Of a DNA stretch of 64,000 nucleotides, positions 11,566 through 22,842 are shown piece by piece; position 1 is the stretch's first letter; each line of letters starts with the position of its first letter. The stretch lies in NCBI GenBank assembly GCA_030248295.1, contig JASANH010000812.1:124001-188000 (forward strand), written 5' to 3'. The stretch comes from Mesodorylaimus sp. YZB2_4. Lineage: Eukaryota; Nematoda; Enoplea; Dorylaimida; Dorylaimidae. The notes under the pieces were generated by a model. It saw only the letters and a program-made list of their open reading frames with translations, was not told where the DNA came from and made no database searches. The position numbers and the translations under genes were made by a program.

Positions 11566-11720
11566 GCTAGTTGGGCGATATCGGCCATAACTCAGTGATT
11601 TTTCGGTCTTATTCGATCAGCGACATATCAGCGTTTTCGCAAATAATTAGCGAATCGAACATTGGATGAGAAAAGTTTTTATCTCGAGATATTGGGCACT
11701 AAAGTTAACGCGCCCTCAAA
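11566..11720 (+). repeat. Interspersed repeat, copy 1 (partner near 26332-26500)
   Basis: Begins AGTTGGGCGATATCGGCCATAA. The partner begins TGGCTGGGCGATAAGCCATAA, and both continue with ACxCAGTGA, TTTTxGGTCTT, GATCAxCGACA, ATCAGCGT and TATTGGGC. Function unknown. Confidence 0.6.
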
Positions 11721-12078
11721 GGTGACAATTTTCAGGCCTTCCATTCCTTGACGTTACGGAGCTGGAAATAATTACGAGGAAGGGGATTAATAATACTGTA
11801 CGGCTTCCCGCCCATCTGTCTGTCTCCTAGTTACCATAAAGGAGCGCTATCGTCAATTTAGAGGGCACTGCCAGCTTCGGCAAGCAATTTTCCTTTAGAC
11901 AGTATTTTTAGAAAAACGTTGTAGGGCTATCGAAAACACTACGAACAGGTCATTGCTTAGTCGTTTTTCATCCATGCACGCAGCAGAGAACTAGCGGATA
12001 CGTACGACGCTCCACTCACACACGCAAGCAACCATGATCAAGGAAATCATCGTTTTTGGTACTTGAGATTCGTTCAGC
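11721..12078. other. Intergenic region downstream of the membrane-protein gene
   Basis: About 360 bp. No further exon or repeat recognised. It contains the 3' flank of the minus-strand gene that ends at 12079. Confidence 0.3.
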
Positions 12079-13317
12079 CTACTTCTTACCCGGCATGCTT
12101 TGATCTGGAGGTCGGGCCTTGCTCTTGACTGAGAGAGGACGCAATTTGAGGAGGGCGTTCATGGCTTGTTTCCTCCTCAGTTTCTCCTCCGTGAATTGCG
12201 TCTCGGCAGTGACAGCTCGTTTCTTCTTGGCCACGCAGCACACGATGATGACGATGACCACGACGATGACCAGCACCACCAGGCCGGCGGCACCTCCGAT
12301 GAAGGCCACCATGTACTGCTCGAAAAACTCTTTCAGACCACCGGACGGAGCGATTGTGGTCGATCGAGCGACATTCCCGGGATGAGTGGGCTGCATGGGA
12401 GAAGCAGCGGTGCTGCGGGTTTGCTTGCCCATGGTGCTGGCGTGGGTGTCTGGAGCTTTCGCGCTCGACATTGGTCGCGTGGTGGTTGTGGGAGGCTGAC
12501 ACAACCTATCGCGGATGCAGCTGTTGTTGCAGTCACGATTACTGCAACTGATCAAAGCAAGATCGATGGCTTGGCAGCGAGCGTTGTTGTCGCCGAAATA
12601 GTCAGGCTTAGACGACGGTTGGCGTTTCTGCGCTTTGCATTCAGTTCGAGCGGAATCCTGGAACATACAGAAACTGCACAAGTCGCTGACGATCACGTTG
12701 CGCAATTGGGCAGCAGTCTCGATTCCTTTCGCGAACAAATCTGCCTTAGGCAAGCCCCGCATTCGTTTTTGGCTTGCCGTATATGCTTCAGCATACTCTT
12801 CCATGACAGTTTGATCGTCAGAATTGTAGATAGCGTAGATGTATCCGCCGAGATCACGGAATTTATCTCTTTCGTTTTTAGCCTCGGCAGCTTCACCGTG
12901 GTCAGCGAGGAAGATGAGGATCATTTTTGCTCGCTCTTTGTCATTGAAATCAAACATTTTCTCTCGAGCGTACGTCACAGAGTCGACTTCGTAATAGTCA
13001 TCAGTCGCTTCTGGAATCCAATTACTGACGAAGTTCTGGAAAGCAGTTTGGTCTCCGGACAATGGGAACAGGACTTGGACGTCAGTGTTTGGGTCGTCGT
13101 CACGATCAACATCGAGCACGGCCACTCGCACCTTCTCTTGGCTCATTTCGATGTAATTCGGCAACGTCGTCAATGAATTTTTGAAAGCAGTCGTAGCAGT
13201 TTCATTTTTCGTGACTGGAATGATCAGAGCCAAATCTATTTTGCCATCAAGTTTTTGACCATCGCAGAACGAAATCACAACGGAAATAAATAGCCAGACG
13301 ATCGTGCGACCAAACAT
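12079..13317 (-). CDS. Type-I membrane protein with vWA-like ectodomain, Cys cluster and mucin-like stalk
   Basis: Intronless 412-residue probable cell-surface protein. Signal peptide about 1-20. The ectodomain (about 24-215) has alternating hydrophobic strands and helices like a von Willebrand factor A fold (KIDLALIIPVT, KVRVAVLDV, RAKMILIFLADHG, GGYIYAIY), but the metal-binding DxSxS of a classic vWA is absent. A cysteine cluster follows at 214-264 (CSFC, FGDNNARC, CNNSC), then a Thr/Ser/Pro stalk at about 266-323, a transmembrane helix at about 335-362, and a basic tail. It has a broken tandem paralogue just upstream (13883-15040) and a distant relative at 44465. The vWA call rests on pattern only; no function can be assigned. 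Confidence 0.8.
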   Translation of the reverse strand: MFGRTIVWLFISVVISFCDGQKLDGKIDLALIIPVTKNETATTAFKNSLTTLPNYIEMSQEKVRVAVLDVDRDDDPNTDVQVLFPLSGDQTAFQNFVSNWIPEATDDYYEVDSVTYAREKMFDFNDKERAKMILIFLADHGEAAEAKNERDKFRDLGGYIYAIYNSDDQTVMEEYAEAYTASQKRMRGLPKADLFAKGIETAAQLRNVIVSDLCSFCMFQDSARTECKAQKRQPSSKPDYFGDNNARCQAIDLALISCSNRDCNNSCIRDRLCQPPTTTTRPMSSAKAPDTHASTMGKQTRSTAASPMQPTHPGNVARSTTIAPSGGLKEFFEQYMVAFIGGAAGLVVLVIVVVIVIIVCCVAKKKRAVTAETQFTEEKLRRKQAMNALLKLRPLSVKSKARPPDQSMPGKK

Positions 13318-13394
13318 TTTTCTTGTCGAGGATGAACAAGACGCAAACGAAAGCGACTACTTTCGATTGATCGAATACTAGACCAACCGCACGG

Positions 13395-13480
13395 CGTGAT
13401 AGCAGACACTCAAATGCCCAGGGTGTCGTTTGGCCTCTATATTTTTGCTCGACTTTACACTCGAAACGATCGAATTCACG
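13395..13480 (-). promoter_or_regulatory. Conserved upstream block, likely promoter of the intact copy
   Basis: The segment holding CAGACACTCAAATGCC and TCGACTTTACAC lies 80-160 bases before the start at 13317 and is kept upstream of the second copy (15130-15216). Recent duplication could explain part of the match, so the regulatory role is an inference. Confidence 0.4.
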
Positions 13481-13882
13481 GGGCTTATTCGCTGCTTAGA
13501 AACCTCTGTAAAACCCAATGAAATAACCAATACTCTCTTTGATTCGCCAGCGAAAAGTGATGTTTTCTTTGAAAATTCTTTTTCTACGGTATGATTCGCC
13601 AATTCTACGAAGAATATGTTTTGAACACTTTACATGGTCGTCCAACGACAGCGCCCGAGCAAATCAGAGTTCACTGCCAATGTGGCTTTTGATGGTGGAG
13701 CGATTGCGGCCATTTTGCCTATATTTTCGAAAACAAAGGCAATGCGTTGTTTTTCATCAGCTCATTGGGCAAGAACAGATGCAGTACAGCGTCAGCAGAC
13801 AAAATCCGAACTGCTTTCACACACATAAGCACTTCCAAGTACTGAGATCATCATTTTTTAGCGAGCTCTGGACTCGTATGGT

Positions 13883-15040
13883 TTACTTCCGGCTTGGCCT
13901 ACTCCGATTGGACAGTCGGGCCTTGCTCTTGACTGAGGGTGAACGCGATTTACGGATGGCGCTCATGGCTCGTTTCCTCTCCGTGAACTGTGCCGTGGTA
14001 GTAACAGCTCGTTTCTTCTTGACCACGAGGGACAGGATGACAATGATGACCACGACGGTCACCAGGACCACCAGTCCCACGACGCCGCCGATCAATGCCA
14101 CCATGTTCTGCTTAAAAAACTCTGCCAAGCCACTCGACGGAGCGACAGTGGCCGATCGCGAGACGTTCCAAGTAGGCGCCGTGCTGACCACTAGATGCGT
14201 GATGGGCGAGGGAGGCTGGCAAAATCCATCGTGGTAGCAGGTGATGTTGCAATCACGATTCCTGCAACTTGTCATGGTGAGATCAATGGTTTGGCAGCGG
14301 GCATTATTGTCACCGAAGTAGTCGGGCTTAGTCGATGGCTGACGTTTCCCCCCTTGGCAATTCGTACGAGCTGAATCTTAAAACACACAGAAACTGCACA
14401 AGTCGCTGATGATCACGCCGTGCAGTTTAGCAGAGGTTTCAATGCCTTTTTTGAATATATCTTCGAGAGGCACGCCAATTATTCGTTGTCGGCTTGCCGT
14501 AAATGCTTGAGCATATGCCCCCATGACAGTTGGATCGTCAGAATTGTAGATAGCGTAGATGTATCCGCCTAGATCATGGAATTCTTCCAGCTCGGACTCA
14601 TCGTCCATGTCAATATCATGGGCAACGAGGAAGATGAGGATGACTTTCGCTCGCTCTTTGTCTTTAAAATCAAACATTTTCTTCTGCGCGTACGTCACAG
14701 AGTCATGTTCGTGAAAAACGCCGATCAGCGCTTGCGGAATCCAATTGTTGACAAAATTCTGAAACGCAGTTTGGTCTCCCGATAATGGGAACAGAACTTG
14801 GACGTCAGTGTTTGGGTCGTCGTCACGACCAACATCCAGCACGGCCACTCGCACCTTCTCTTGGCTTATTTCGATGTAATTAGGCAACGCCGCCAATGAG
14901 GCCTTGAAAGCAATCATATCAGTATCAAGTCGCGATACTGGAATGATTAAAACCAAATCGATTTTGCCATCAAGTTTCAGACCATCGTAGAACGAAATCG
15001 CAACGGAAATAAACAGCCAGATGATCATGCGACCGAACAT
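13883..15040 (-). pseudogene. Tandem paralogue of the vWA-like membrane protein, one in-frame stop
   Basis: Frame-preserved paralogue of 385 residues plus stop, with the same signal peptide, vWA-like ectodomain, Cys cluster, transmembrane helix and basic tail as the gene at 12079-13317. One TAA at 14378-14380 interrupts it after CSFCVF, where the intact copy has CAG (Gln220). Beyond the stop the reading frame continues, without any shift, through FGDNNARC to the end. The Thr-rich stalk is shorter than in the intact copy. One lesion in an otherwise open frame means a young pseudogene, a segregating null allele, a soluble truncated product, a read-through stop, or a sequencing error. Confidence 0.75.
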
Positions 15041-15230
15041 TTTTCTTGTCGAAAGAGCGGAAGATTACCAAAACGAGAACAAAAGCGGCTGATTTCTACT
15101 GGTCGAATAACTCGATGCACTGCACAGCATGAGCGGCAGACACTCAAATGCCGAGGGTATCGTTTTGTCGCTACGTTTCACTCAGGTTCGACTTTACACC
15201 CAAAACAACGGAATTCACAGGTTCGACTTG

Positions 15231-15332
15231 CTGGTATTGTTGTGCTGGGCGTACGACAGATATCCTACGCTCACGTGACGGCGGCCTCGGGTACAAGCGA
15301 GTGGTCCAAGGTCTTCAATAGCCCAAGCCTGG
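15231..15332. other. Short intergenic gap
   Basis: Nothing recognised between the paralogue's 5' flank and the fold-back element. Confidence 0.3.
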
Positions 15333-15755
15333 TATCAGGTGATTACTCGTATAAGAAAACTTGATTATTTTGAAATCAAATATCTCGATAAATACTGGAC
15401 AGAATTTGATAATATTTGGATGCTTGTGATCGGAATGTTTGGCCAAATTGATTACTGGAAAAAATTGTAGCTTACAATTTTCAATGAACCCGATCATAAA
15501 CGTAATTTTACACGTGTTTTGTCATAAAAACCGGGGATGTCTGCTTGCAGCGGGCTATTAAGCGCGAGCGGGAAAACACGTGTAAAATTAGGCTTATGAT
15601 CGGGTAAATGAATTTTGTAAAGCTACAATTTTTTCCAGCAATAAAATTTGGCCGAACATTCCGATCACAAATATCCAAACATTATCAAATCCTGTCCAGT
15701 AGTTATCGAGATTTTTGATTTCAAAATAATCAAGTTTTCGTATAATCACCCGATA
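15333..15755. mobile_element. Fold-back MITE-like element, about 423 bp
   Basis: Long inverted repeat. The left arm begins TATCAGGTGATTACTCGTAT and the right arm ends TATAATCACCCGATA. Arms of about 190 bp pair through AAAACTTGATTATTTTGAAA, ATCTCGATAA, GATAATATTTGGATG and AATTTTACACGTGTTTT. The small loop is GC-rich (GGGCTATTAAGCGCG). No ORF of interest; non-autonomous DNA element. Confidence 0.8.
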
Positions 15756-16537
15756 GAAAGGCTTATTCCTGCAGAGTATCGATTACTAGGACCCCGATTC
15801 CCAAACAGCCTCTCAGGCGTTTATGCCGCGCCTCAGGGTGCCCGCAATTGCTCTGTGCACTTAGCCTGGCTACTGGTCGAATGCACCTGGCTAACGATAC
15901 GAGGGTCATACTGGCGACCAGTTCCTCTGTCGATGGCGCAGGAAAGACCAAAGTCAATGCTCGTGGATCCATGATGAGTGCAACAAAGCACGATGTCTTA
16001 ACAGTCCTAGATCTTACCCACACACAAATCCGCAGACAAACCAAGTACCTGCCCTGGAGTCAGCTCCTGGACTCTTCTAGTATGGACCGAAGGGAACGAC
16101 CGCAGAGGCCCCTTGAAGGTATAGTAGTCGACCCTGGTTGTCGCCTCCCACGCCATAGGTCTGCCAAATGGGTTGGAGATGACGTCCTTGACTCCATCAG
16201 CCCCTGCTTTCTCGCTGTCACTGTCAATTAGACCACTCCTAAAACCTCATCATCAAAAGAACTATCCTGCACGTAAACCGCGATTTATTACCAATTTGGG
16301 AGAAAAATATTTTATAATTACCATGTGGTATGCTACACCTTTTTATTTTCAAGCAGGAAGCAAAAAATTTTATTTGCTGATTTGGTGGATGCAGCATTCG
16401 ATCAAACTGGATTGATCTACTCATCGTTTTTGCGGATTCGTCGATGCTGGCAGCATTGTTTTTTGAGTGAATGTTTGGCGGGAGGTGTGTGCGAAGATGC
16501 CACAGTTTTGGTGAACGTCCTTTGTACGGATATTATG
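15756..16537. other. Intergenic region with one possible exon fragment
   Basis: From 16362 to 16540 the frame FADLVDAAFDQTG..RRCWQHCFLSECL..CEDATVLVNVLC has protein-like composition and follows a TTTTCAAGCAG acceptor. It runs straight into the inverted-repeat element at 16538, so it may be an exon cut by that insertion. I do not recognise the family. Confidence 0.3.
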
Positions 16538-17317
16538 TATTATTTCCAAAAAAGTCTGTTATGACAGACTCAAAACTTTTAGGCCAGCCAATGCACAGAG
16601 TGAAACCAGGGCTTAGAATGGCTGGTCTACTCGGCCACTGCTAAGCGCAACCACGGTTTAGGAAAAATGTCTGAGCAGAAGCTGTTTTTTCTGCATGGAT
16701 ATCAACAGGACGACTGATCCTGGTAGAGGGCCACACGATCCTGTGCTCGTGGTCCTCAAAGTGGGCTAGGAGTGTCTAACTCTCGGGCTATGCGTAGTAG
16801 CGCTTGCTCGTATCATTACTAGGGAGTGTTCGACTCGCGGCCAGGTAAATCATTTTGTGTCATGTGCCCTTTTATCCTTGAGTGTGTCATTACTGATATG
16901 ATAAACCATGAGCATGAACATAAAGTTGGAAGAAGGGGAAAGATTTCACAGTGTTCATCGAGGCTTAGGCATGTAACGATAAGCAATATCACTTTGCTCC
17001 CAGCGCTACAGCTTTAGCATGCAGTGTGCAGGTTAATTGTGTGGAACAGCACAGCTGCCTTTGGGGAGCCTGTCTGAACAGCAGCAGTACATGCACCGAA
17101 CACAAGCTTTGTGGCTTGGATGCTGACATATCAATGCATACATACATACAGTATATGTGTGCGAGCAATTACAAGCTGTGTGTGCACTGCCTGTTGGGGC
17201 ACTTTCCCTTTTTCTTGTGGCCGAGTAGACCAGCCATCCTAAGCCCTGGTTCCACTGTGTGCATAGGCTGGCCTAAAAGTTTTGAGTCTGTCATAACAGA
17301 CTTTTTTGGAAATAATA
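16538..17317. mobile_element. TIR element, about 780 bp, arms of about 105 bp
   Basis: The left arm starts TATTATTTCCAAAAAAGTCTG and contains the palindrome GTCTGTTATGACAGAC. The right arm ends CAGACTTTTTTGGAAATAATA and is the reverse complement over about 105 bases, including AAACTTTTAGGCCAGCC and GGCTGGTCTACTCGGCCAC. The middle has no transposase; it holds a degraded SINE-like piece near 16825-16920 (GTTCGACTCGCGGCCAGG). A related single arm lies near 27758-27830. Confidence 0.8.
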
Positions 17318-20179
17318 AAACCGTTTTTCGTTTTTTGCTAGAAACTATAGTTTGGCCCAAAACACTTGTTCCTACAACTGAGAGAATTGAGCGACTTGAC
17401 TGTCATACACCTTCTTCCAAACCTCTTAAAACAGAAACATAGAGCGGAACGTTAACCCGCGCCCATGAAATTACTCGTAAAGACCGCCTACAGATCGATC
17501 GACCATTTCATAGTCAGAAACTCTCACCCGTGCCTGCTCATGAAATGCGCATTTTTTTGCATATGTACTCAGATATACAGGCGGCATGAAAAACAAAAAA
17601 GCTCATTCGCAAGGATTTCTAATTCGTAAGGACTAGCTTATGCTCGAGTGGTCTTAAGTTCTATATCCTCAGAGTATTCCGTCAGAAGCTGAAACTGAAT
17701 ACTTAGGATCCGCAAGTTTTATAAGTTATTTTTAGCTCCTATTTTCCTCAGCCCATCTTCGTGAAAGCGCGCTAAGTGAGCCCAGCCAATCAATAGCGCT
17801 GCACCTCAACCCGTTCAGTTGATGTTTCTAAGCTGCGCGCCGAAAATGAAAAAACAGAAACACCAGAGCCAGCTACTTTCGGTAGTCAATAACTCAAGAA
17901 TGATTACACCAAAAAAGTTTATTTTTCGCACGCTTTGCAAGATAGGTCAGATCCGCTGCCACGTCAATTTTTATCAAAATCTGTTGAGTACTCGACAAGC
18001 GACGGGTTGAAAAAGCCAAAAAAGTGATTATTTTCTGGAATAACCTTTTCGAAACTAAAGCGTTCAAAAAACGAATGCCAAAAGGCAGATTCTGAAGATG
18101 CAAGCTTTCAGAAAAACTAATATTTACACCTGTACGACCTCTGGTTGTTGCTCTAGGCTGATGTTTATCCTCCTCCTCCTCCTCCTCCTCCTCCTCGTCT
18201 TCTCCCCCCTGAACAAGAAATCGCCTATCCTGGAATTCGACAATAGCCGGACGGATTTTGATAAAAATTGGCACGATTGTAGATTCGGCCGATTCTGCTA
18301 TGTGTGCAAAAAATCAAAAATTCTCGTCAAATCGTTCTCGAGTTATTAGTCGGTGAAAATGGTCCTTTAGCATTAGGCGTCTGGTTGGCTGGTCTAAGCA
18401 GGCACTACCGTGCCTGCTGATTCGATGTAATACGCGCCCACCTACTACGTCTTGCCGCTGCCGCCTCGAGTCTAGGCGCCGGACGAATCCGGGGCGCGTA
18501 GGTGGTGCCGCGGGTAGTGGCGAGTAAATCTGCATAAAACTCAAAACAGCAGTTTCCGACCTCTAGCAGTCTAAGACTGGTGAAACATCATCGCAATGGG
18601 TTGGAGACGTTCAACCTGTGCCTCGATGGGCACACTGCCGGCAACAGGCACATGTTACACCGATGGTAAAATACTGGAAACGCTAAAATATTACAAAATT
18701 TGAAGGGAGGTTAAACAGAAGACGAATAAGAATTTCATTTCTTTGGTAGATTCTAATCAATATCTCAAAAGTTCGGAATGACATGGGCCTCTACTTCACG
18801 GCTATTCTTTCCTGTAGTTCACAACGACATGATTTCAGAAAAAACTTGCCTAGTGAGCTAATCTGAAAACCCCATGAGTCATCTTTTTATTCGGATTAAT
18901 CAAAAAAGCGCTGGAAAAATTGAAACCCTAAACTTAAGCGGGAACACTCATCCTCTTGCTTGAGGTAGGTTTGATGTATATTTTAGATTCTTTCAAAGGC
19001 AAAAGGGAGATATAGCCAATATCGCCTTGGGATCAAACTTTCTTCTGTTTTACAATATTTTGTCAAATAAAATGCGAAGTGGTTTCTTTGAATAACAGGG
19101 GGACATTATTCGAGGGGAGGAAAAATATTGTATTTTCTTTTCAAAAATATCATCACCACATGGAAAGCAATCTGGATGCGTGTACTCATCATTTTCGTGG
19201 CATCATCCTGCTCTTTTCCAGTTTTATTTTATTTTACTTCATTATGTCTCTTATCTTTTTTTGTGCATGTACTTGCTTGGGTGCCGAGTAAAATAAGGCA
19301 TAATTTCGCATCAAAGTCAAAGCGGAAACATGCATCACATGCTCCCCGACATCACCTAGCCAGCAAAGGTAAAACAACTACTCGCTCCATCCACTCATGG
19401 CCAGTTTCTAAATGTCATTTTTAGCTTATCCATTTTCCACAAACATCATTTTATGTAAATTCTGCAGAATAACTTTCTTCAGCATTTTAGTCTTTCCATT
19501 TACAGGCTTTTCTGAACCGTGTTCACTTATTATATCTTCCATTTTTATATATTGGGTTGAGCTATCCGAGTCATTCGCATGGTAGGTTAGAAGGTTATAG
19601 AAGTTTCATGTTTCGAGCGATAGATGTGCAGGTCACATAGGCACTGTACTTGTTTTCGCTCCTCAAGATTTGAAATTAGGGGTATTTATTTCTTGTCAAT
19701 AATAAGGTAATCAGGTCGATGGACTGTCTAACTTAGTCAAGATTTAGACTCAAGCCATGGTTAGGACTATTTTTCGACATGGTAGTCAGTAAGAAGCTGG
19801 GTTAATCAGTCTCACCTAACTAATTAGAGTTGTATTTAAAAAAAGAATGGCAGTAGTAGCTAACAAGCTCGCTACTTCCCTCAATTTTTCTTTTCCGGCT
19901 GGCGCTAGCTCGTGATGCTTGGGGCCACAATACAATATCCATCCATCCGAGACTGCTCAGTAAAATGCTGGAAGCAGGACGAAACCGATGGAAAGTATTT
20001 CAAGCTAGGTCGACCAGAAATTTTGGCTCATTGACTACCTTCTCCTACCAGTAGACAAAACATTGGGGCGGTATCCTGAGCAATAACACGGCATTGTGCC
20101 GTAGGCAGTTTATTGCAGCTGAGAATTTTATTTCTCTTTAGAATCGGTTAAAAGATTAAAATCGATTATATATCGGGAA
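17318..20179. other. Large gene-poor stretch before Ras
   Basis: No supported exon. It includes the CCT tract at 18168-18200. At 18995-19060 there is a weak repeat with words shared with 9600-9790. The frames at 19079-19424 look like chance ORFs. Confidence 0.4.
18168..18200 (+). repeat. (CCT)n microsatellite
   Basis: Uninterrupted CCT triplets followed by CGTCTTCTCC. The opposite strand gives poly-Glu in a chance frame. Confidence 0.9.
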
Positions 20180-22842
20180 ATGAATCAAGAAGAAATCAAT
20201 ATGGATCAATCCGTTCATACTCGTAAAAGATCAGAAAAAGGGAGGAAAGCTGATAAGATGCCACAAAACAGATATCGTCTTGTGGTGGTTGGAGGTGAGG
20301 CAAATCAGATTTTTTGACATCAACATAATTTAAATTTTTTAGATGGTGGTGTTGGGAAAAGCGCGCTGACATTGCAGTTAATTAAAAATGAGTAAGAAAG
20401 AAATTTTTTTAAGTTTACAATGCCTCAAAAACAGCAATTTTTAGGTTTGTGGAACACCATGATCCAACTATTGGTAAAAGTTTTTTTCTAATGATTATTC
20501 TGATAAGTGACTAATAAGCCCTATTTTAGAGGATCTTTATCACAAACAGGTAGTCATTGATAACGAGTGCTGTCTGTTGGACATTTTGGACACAGCTGGT
20601 CAAGAAGAGTTCAGGTATGTTCAGATGGGTAGAATTACGTGCTGATAAAGATAGCCTAGCACTGATAAGACCTTGTCAAAAGACTGATATAACACGCATG
20701 CGAGAGGCAGCTGTACAGGCAGAAAATATTCAAGAAGCATACTAACTGATAACAAATCTGACAAAATAAATTCTATCTCAGGTGGTAAGAAAATTCAGTT
20801 TTTTATTCTTGTTAGAAATTATGCTTAAAACTCTAGATTCATTTTCAGTGCATTGGGTGATCAGTACATGCGATCGGGTGATGGATTCCTGATTGTTTTC
20901 TCAGTCATTGAAACAGTTTCGTTCCAAAATGTGGCAGAGTTTCAGGAAAAAGTAAGGTATAGCACAAAAAACTTCCGCCAGGGTGGTGACATCAGATGCA
21001 AAGAGCTGCAGTATTTTTGGCCATCCTCCCCTGTGGTGAAAAACAAATCCTTTTTTCTGCCAGCGGCCCCTCCCTCAAGCTCCTGTCGACTACCTTAATA
21101 GACTACCGCAGATTTGACAGGGCTCTAAATTAATTGCCAAACAGGCATGCGATGCACGACTAACGGAAAAACAGAATGACATGGAAAATGTGCGTTTTCT
21201 TAGATTTATCGCGTCAAAGGAACGGACAGTGTTCCAATTGTGGGTAAGTGATACATTTTCCTTGAGTACCCATATTTTTATTGTGCCAGTCTACGGTGGA
21301 TATGTGTGGAGCAGATAAGCGTACAGTATTGAACAGCATATACTGTGCGGATGTACAGTACAGCTCAGTCAGTGCAGTGCAGTGTATGCATTGTAATTTT
21401 GGGACTAAAGTTGTATGAAAACTTTTGAGACACCCTGTACAGTATGGCACAGGCTGTAATCCATACCATCTTATTTTTCTCGCTGATACAAGCCAGCAAC
21501 TTGCGTCTGATTTGTGAGTTTGTCAAAGGTAAAACCATCCTTTCGAGTCAGTTGACCGTCTTTGATAGATAAAAGTTTCACGCCAAGCTTGCAGCTCTTA
21601 TCACAGCGCCTGCCGTTATCATTTTCAAAAAAATCAAAGATTTGCTTAGCTTCTGAGCCCTGAAAAATAAACTTGATATAAAAAGCGACGAAGTGAAATG
21701 ATAAGAGAAATACTAGCTAACACGCTTTCGCTGAACATGTTGTAAAAGAGCCCAAAGACTTACAGTACGTAGAATGTTTTATATAGCAATGACAGCCGCA
21801 GTTTGGAGTTGGCTATTCTTAGAACTCCCCACCACGACTGTTCATTGTACAATGTTGGCAGAGAAGAAATGTGCTGAAAGCAATTTATGACACGGCTAAC
21901 TTATACATGTGCAAAAAAAGGTGATCGAAATTTGTGCGCCTTCTAACTTATACAGTTTAAACCTACTGTGATCTCCCAACCAAATATCTGACAGGCAACT
22001 CTTAGCCCGTATGTCTTTAAAACTGCTGTGTGATTTTCCAGTCAAACATGTGATAGACCCATCTTCGGCCACAGATGTCAGAGAAAACACAGTTTAGCGT
22101 TACCAAAGTCTTATCTGTAACCATATTTTGCTCACCCTATGTAAGCTTGTTGGATCAGTGAGCTCCTAATGTGTACTGTGCAAGCCACTTTAGAAATAAG
22201 AAACAGTGAGCAGATATCACGCACACACAGCCTGTCGCAAATTGCGTAAAATATAGTTTCGGTTTCGGTTTCACTTACATCAAAAAGTTGTATTGAACTT
22301 CATCTCCGACAGGCGCAATGGATAATTTTGGGTCAATCTTTGACTTGGGTACAGCCGTACTTTTCCTTTTTAGTTGCTGCAAACAAGTGCGACTTGCTCG
22401 AGTACACAGTCGATCTGAAAGCAGCTAATGAATCGTTAGCCAATCAAAACATACCACTGATAATGACCAGTGCGAGGACACGTGTGGGCGTGGAGAACGT
22501 GTTTCGTTCGCTTGTTCGTGAAATACGCAGATCAGTAAGCCCATGCAAATCCTAGCTGAAACCATATTTTATTCACTTGGACAAATATGGCGCCCGGACT
22601 TCTGCCGCGGATCACTGAAAAGGATTCGGGGCCTGTTTTTACCCTTTTCCTTATCAGAGCCATATTTCTGCAAGGTGTGTAAAATATAGTTTCCGATTGG
22701 TTCCAGTGGGTTCAGTGGTTTGATCAGTGTGATCAAAAGAAGCCTACAAAATTTTTCTTTGCAGCGGGATCCGGCAGGTTTTGGTAAATTGGGGAAAAAT
22801 TGCGAGAAGAAAAATCGTTGCAAAATATGCACAATTCTATGA
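20180..22842 (+). CDS. Ras GTPase with separate CAAX exon
   Basis: Small GTPase that signals from the inner membrane. Eight exons join in frame into 219 residues: 20180-20294, 20343-20391, 20445-20473, 20530-20614, 20849-20951, 21204-21243, 22374-22534 and 22765-22842. Visible motifs are P-loop GDGGVGKS (38-45), effector loop [24 protein letters not shown] and TSARTR. The DPTIED and DTAGQEE words place it with Ras proper rather than Rap or Ral. Glycines matching human Ras 12 and 13 and glutamine 61 are present; the G5 SAK motif reads SAR. The N-terminus is about 28 residues longer than in human Ras, with an internal Met at 27 as an alternative start. If the intron at 22535 is not removed, the frame ends after seven codons as VSPCKS with no CAAX. 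Splicing to 22765 gives a basic stretch ending CKICTIL, a CAAX box predicted to be geranylgeranylated. Confidence 0.93.
22110..22280. mobile_element. Possible MITE with ACCATATTTTGC / AAATATAGTTTCGG ends in a Ras intron
   Basis: GTAACCATATTTTGCTCACC at 22119 faces GCGTAAAATATAGTTTCGG at 22243. These resemble the ends of the elements at 22556 and 49925. The intervening sequence shows no clear further pairing. Confidence 0.4.
22553..22710. mobile_element. Short MITE in the last Ras intron
   Basis: Left end AGCTGAAACCATATTTTATT, right end GTGTAAAATATAGTTTCCGA. These are imperfect inverted copies of GAAACYATATTTTAY about 130 bp apart. It lies between the exon ending at 22534 and the CAAX exon at 22765. 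Confidence 0.55.

Larger units (their letters stand above)
12079..15230 (-). repeat. Tandem duplication spanning two membrane-protein paralogues and their 5' flanks
   Basis: The two coding regions are alignable throughout, and so are the roughly 170 bases upstream of each start. CAGACACTCAAATGCC with AGGGT and TCGTTT follows at 13400-13430 and 15135-15168, and TCGACTTTACAC with AACxATCGAATTCAC or AACGGAATTCAC at 13450-13478 and 15189-15216. The duplication unit is about 1.7-1.9 kb and includes the promoter. Confidence 0.75.

Noticed and set aside
12166-13176. 336-residue open frame on the plus strand
   Set aside because: It is antisense to the vWA-like membrane-protein gene, which has a signal peptide, helix and paralogues; the plus frame has none.
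21411-21440. Further arm of the 16538-type TIR element (AAAACTTTTGAGACACCC)
   Set aside because: The match is about 12 bases only.
22535-22555. CKS ending as the real Ras C-terminus
   Set aside because: It has no CAAX and is preceded by a GTAAGC donor that joins in phase to a CTIL-ending exon.
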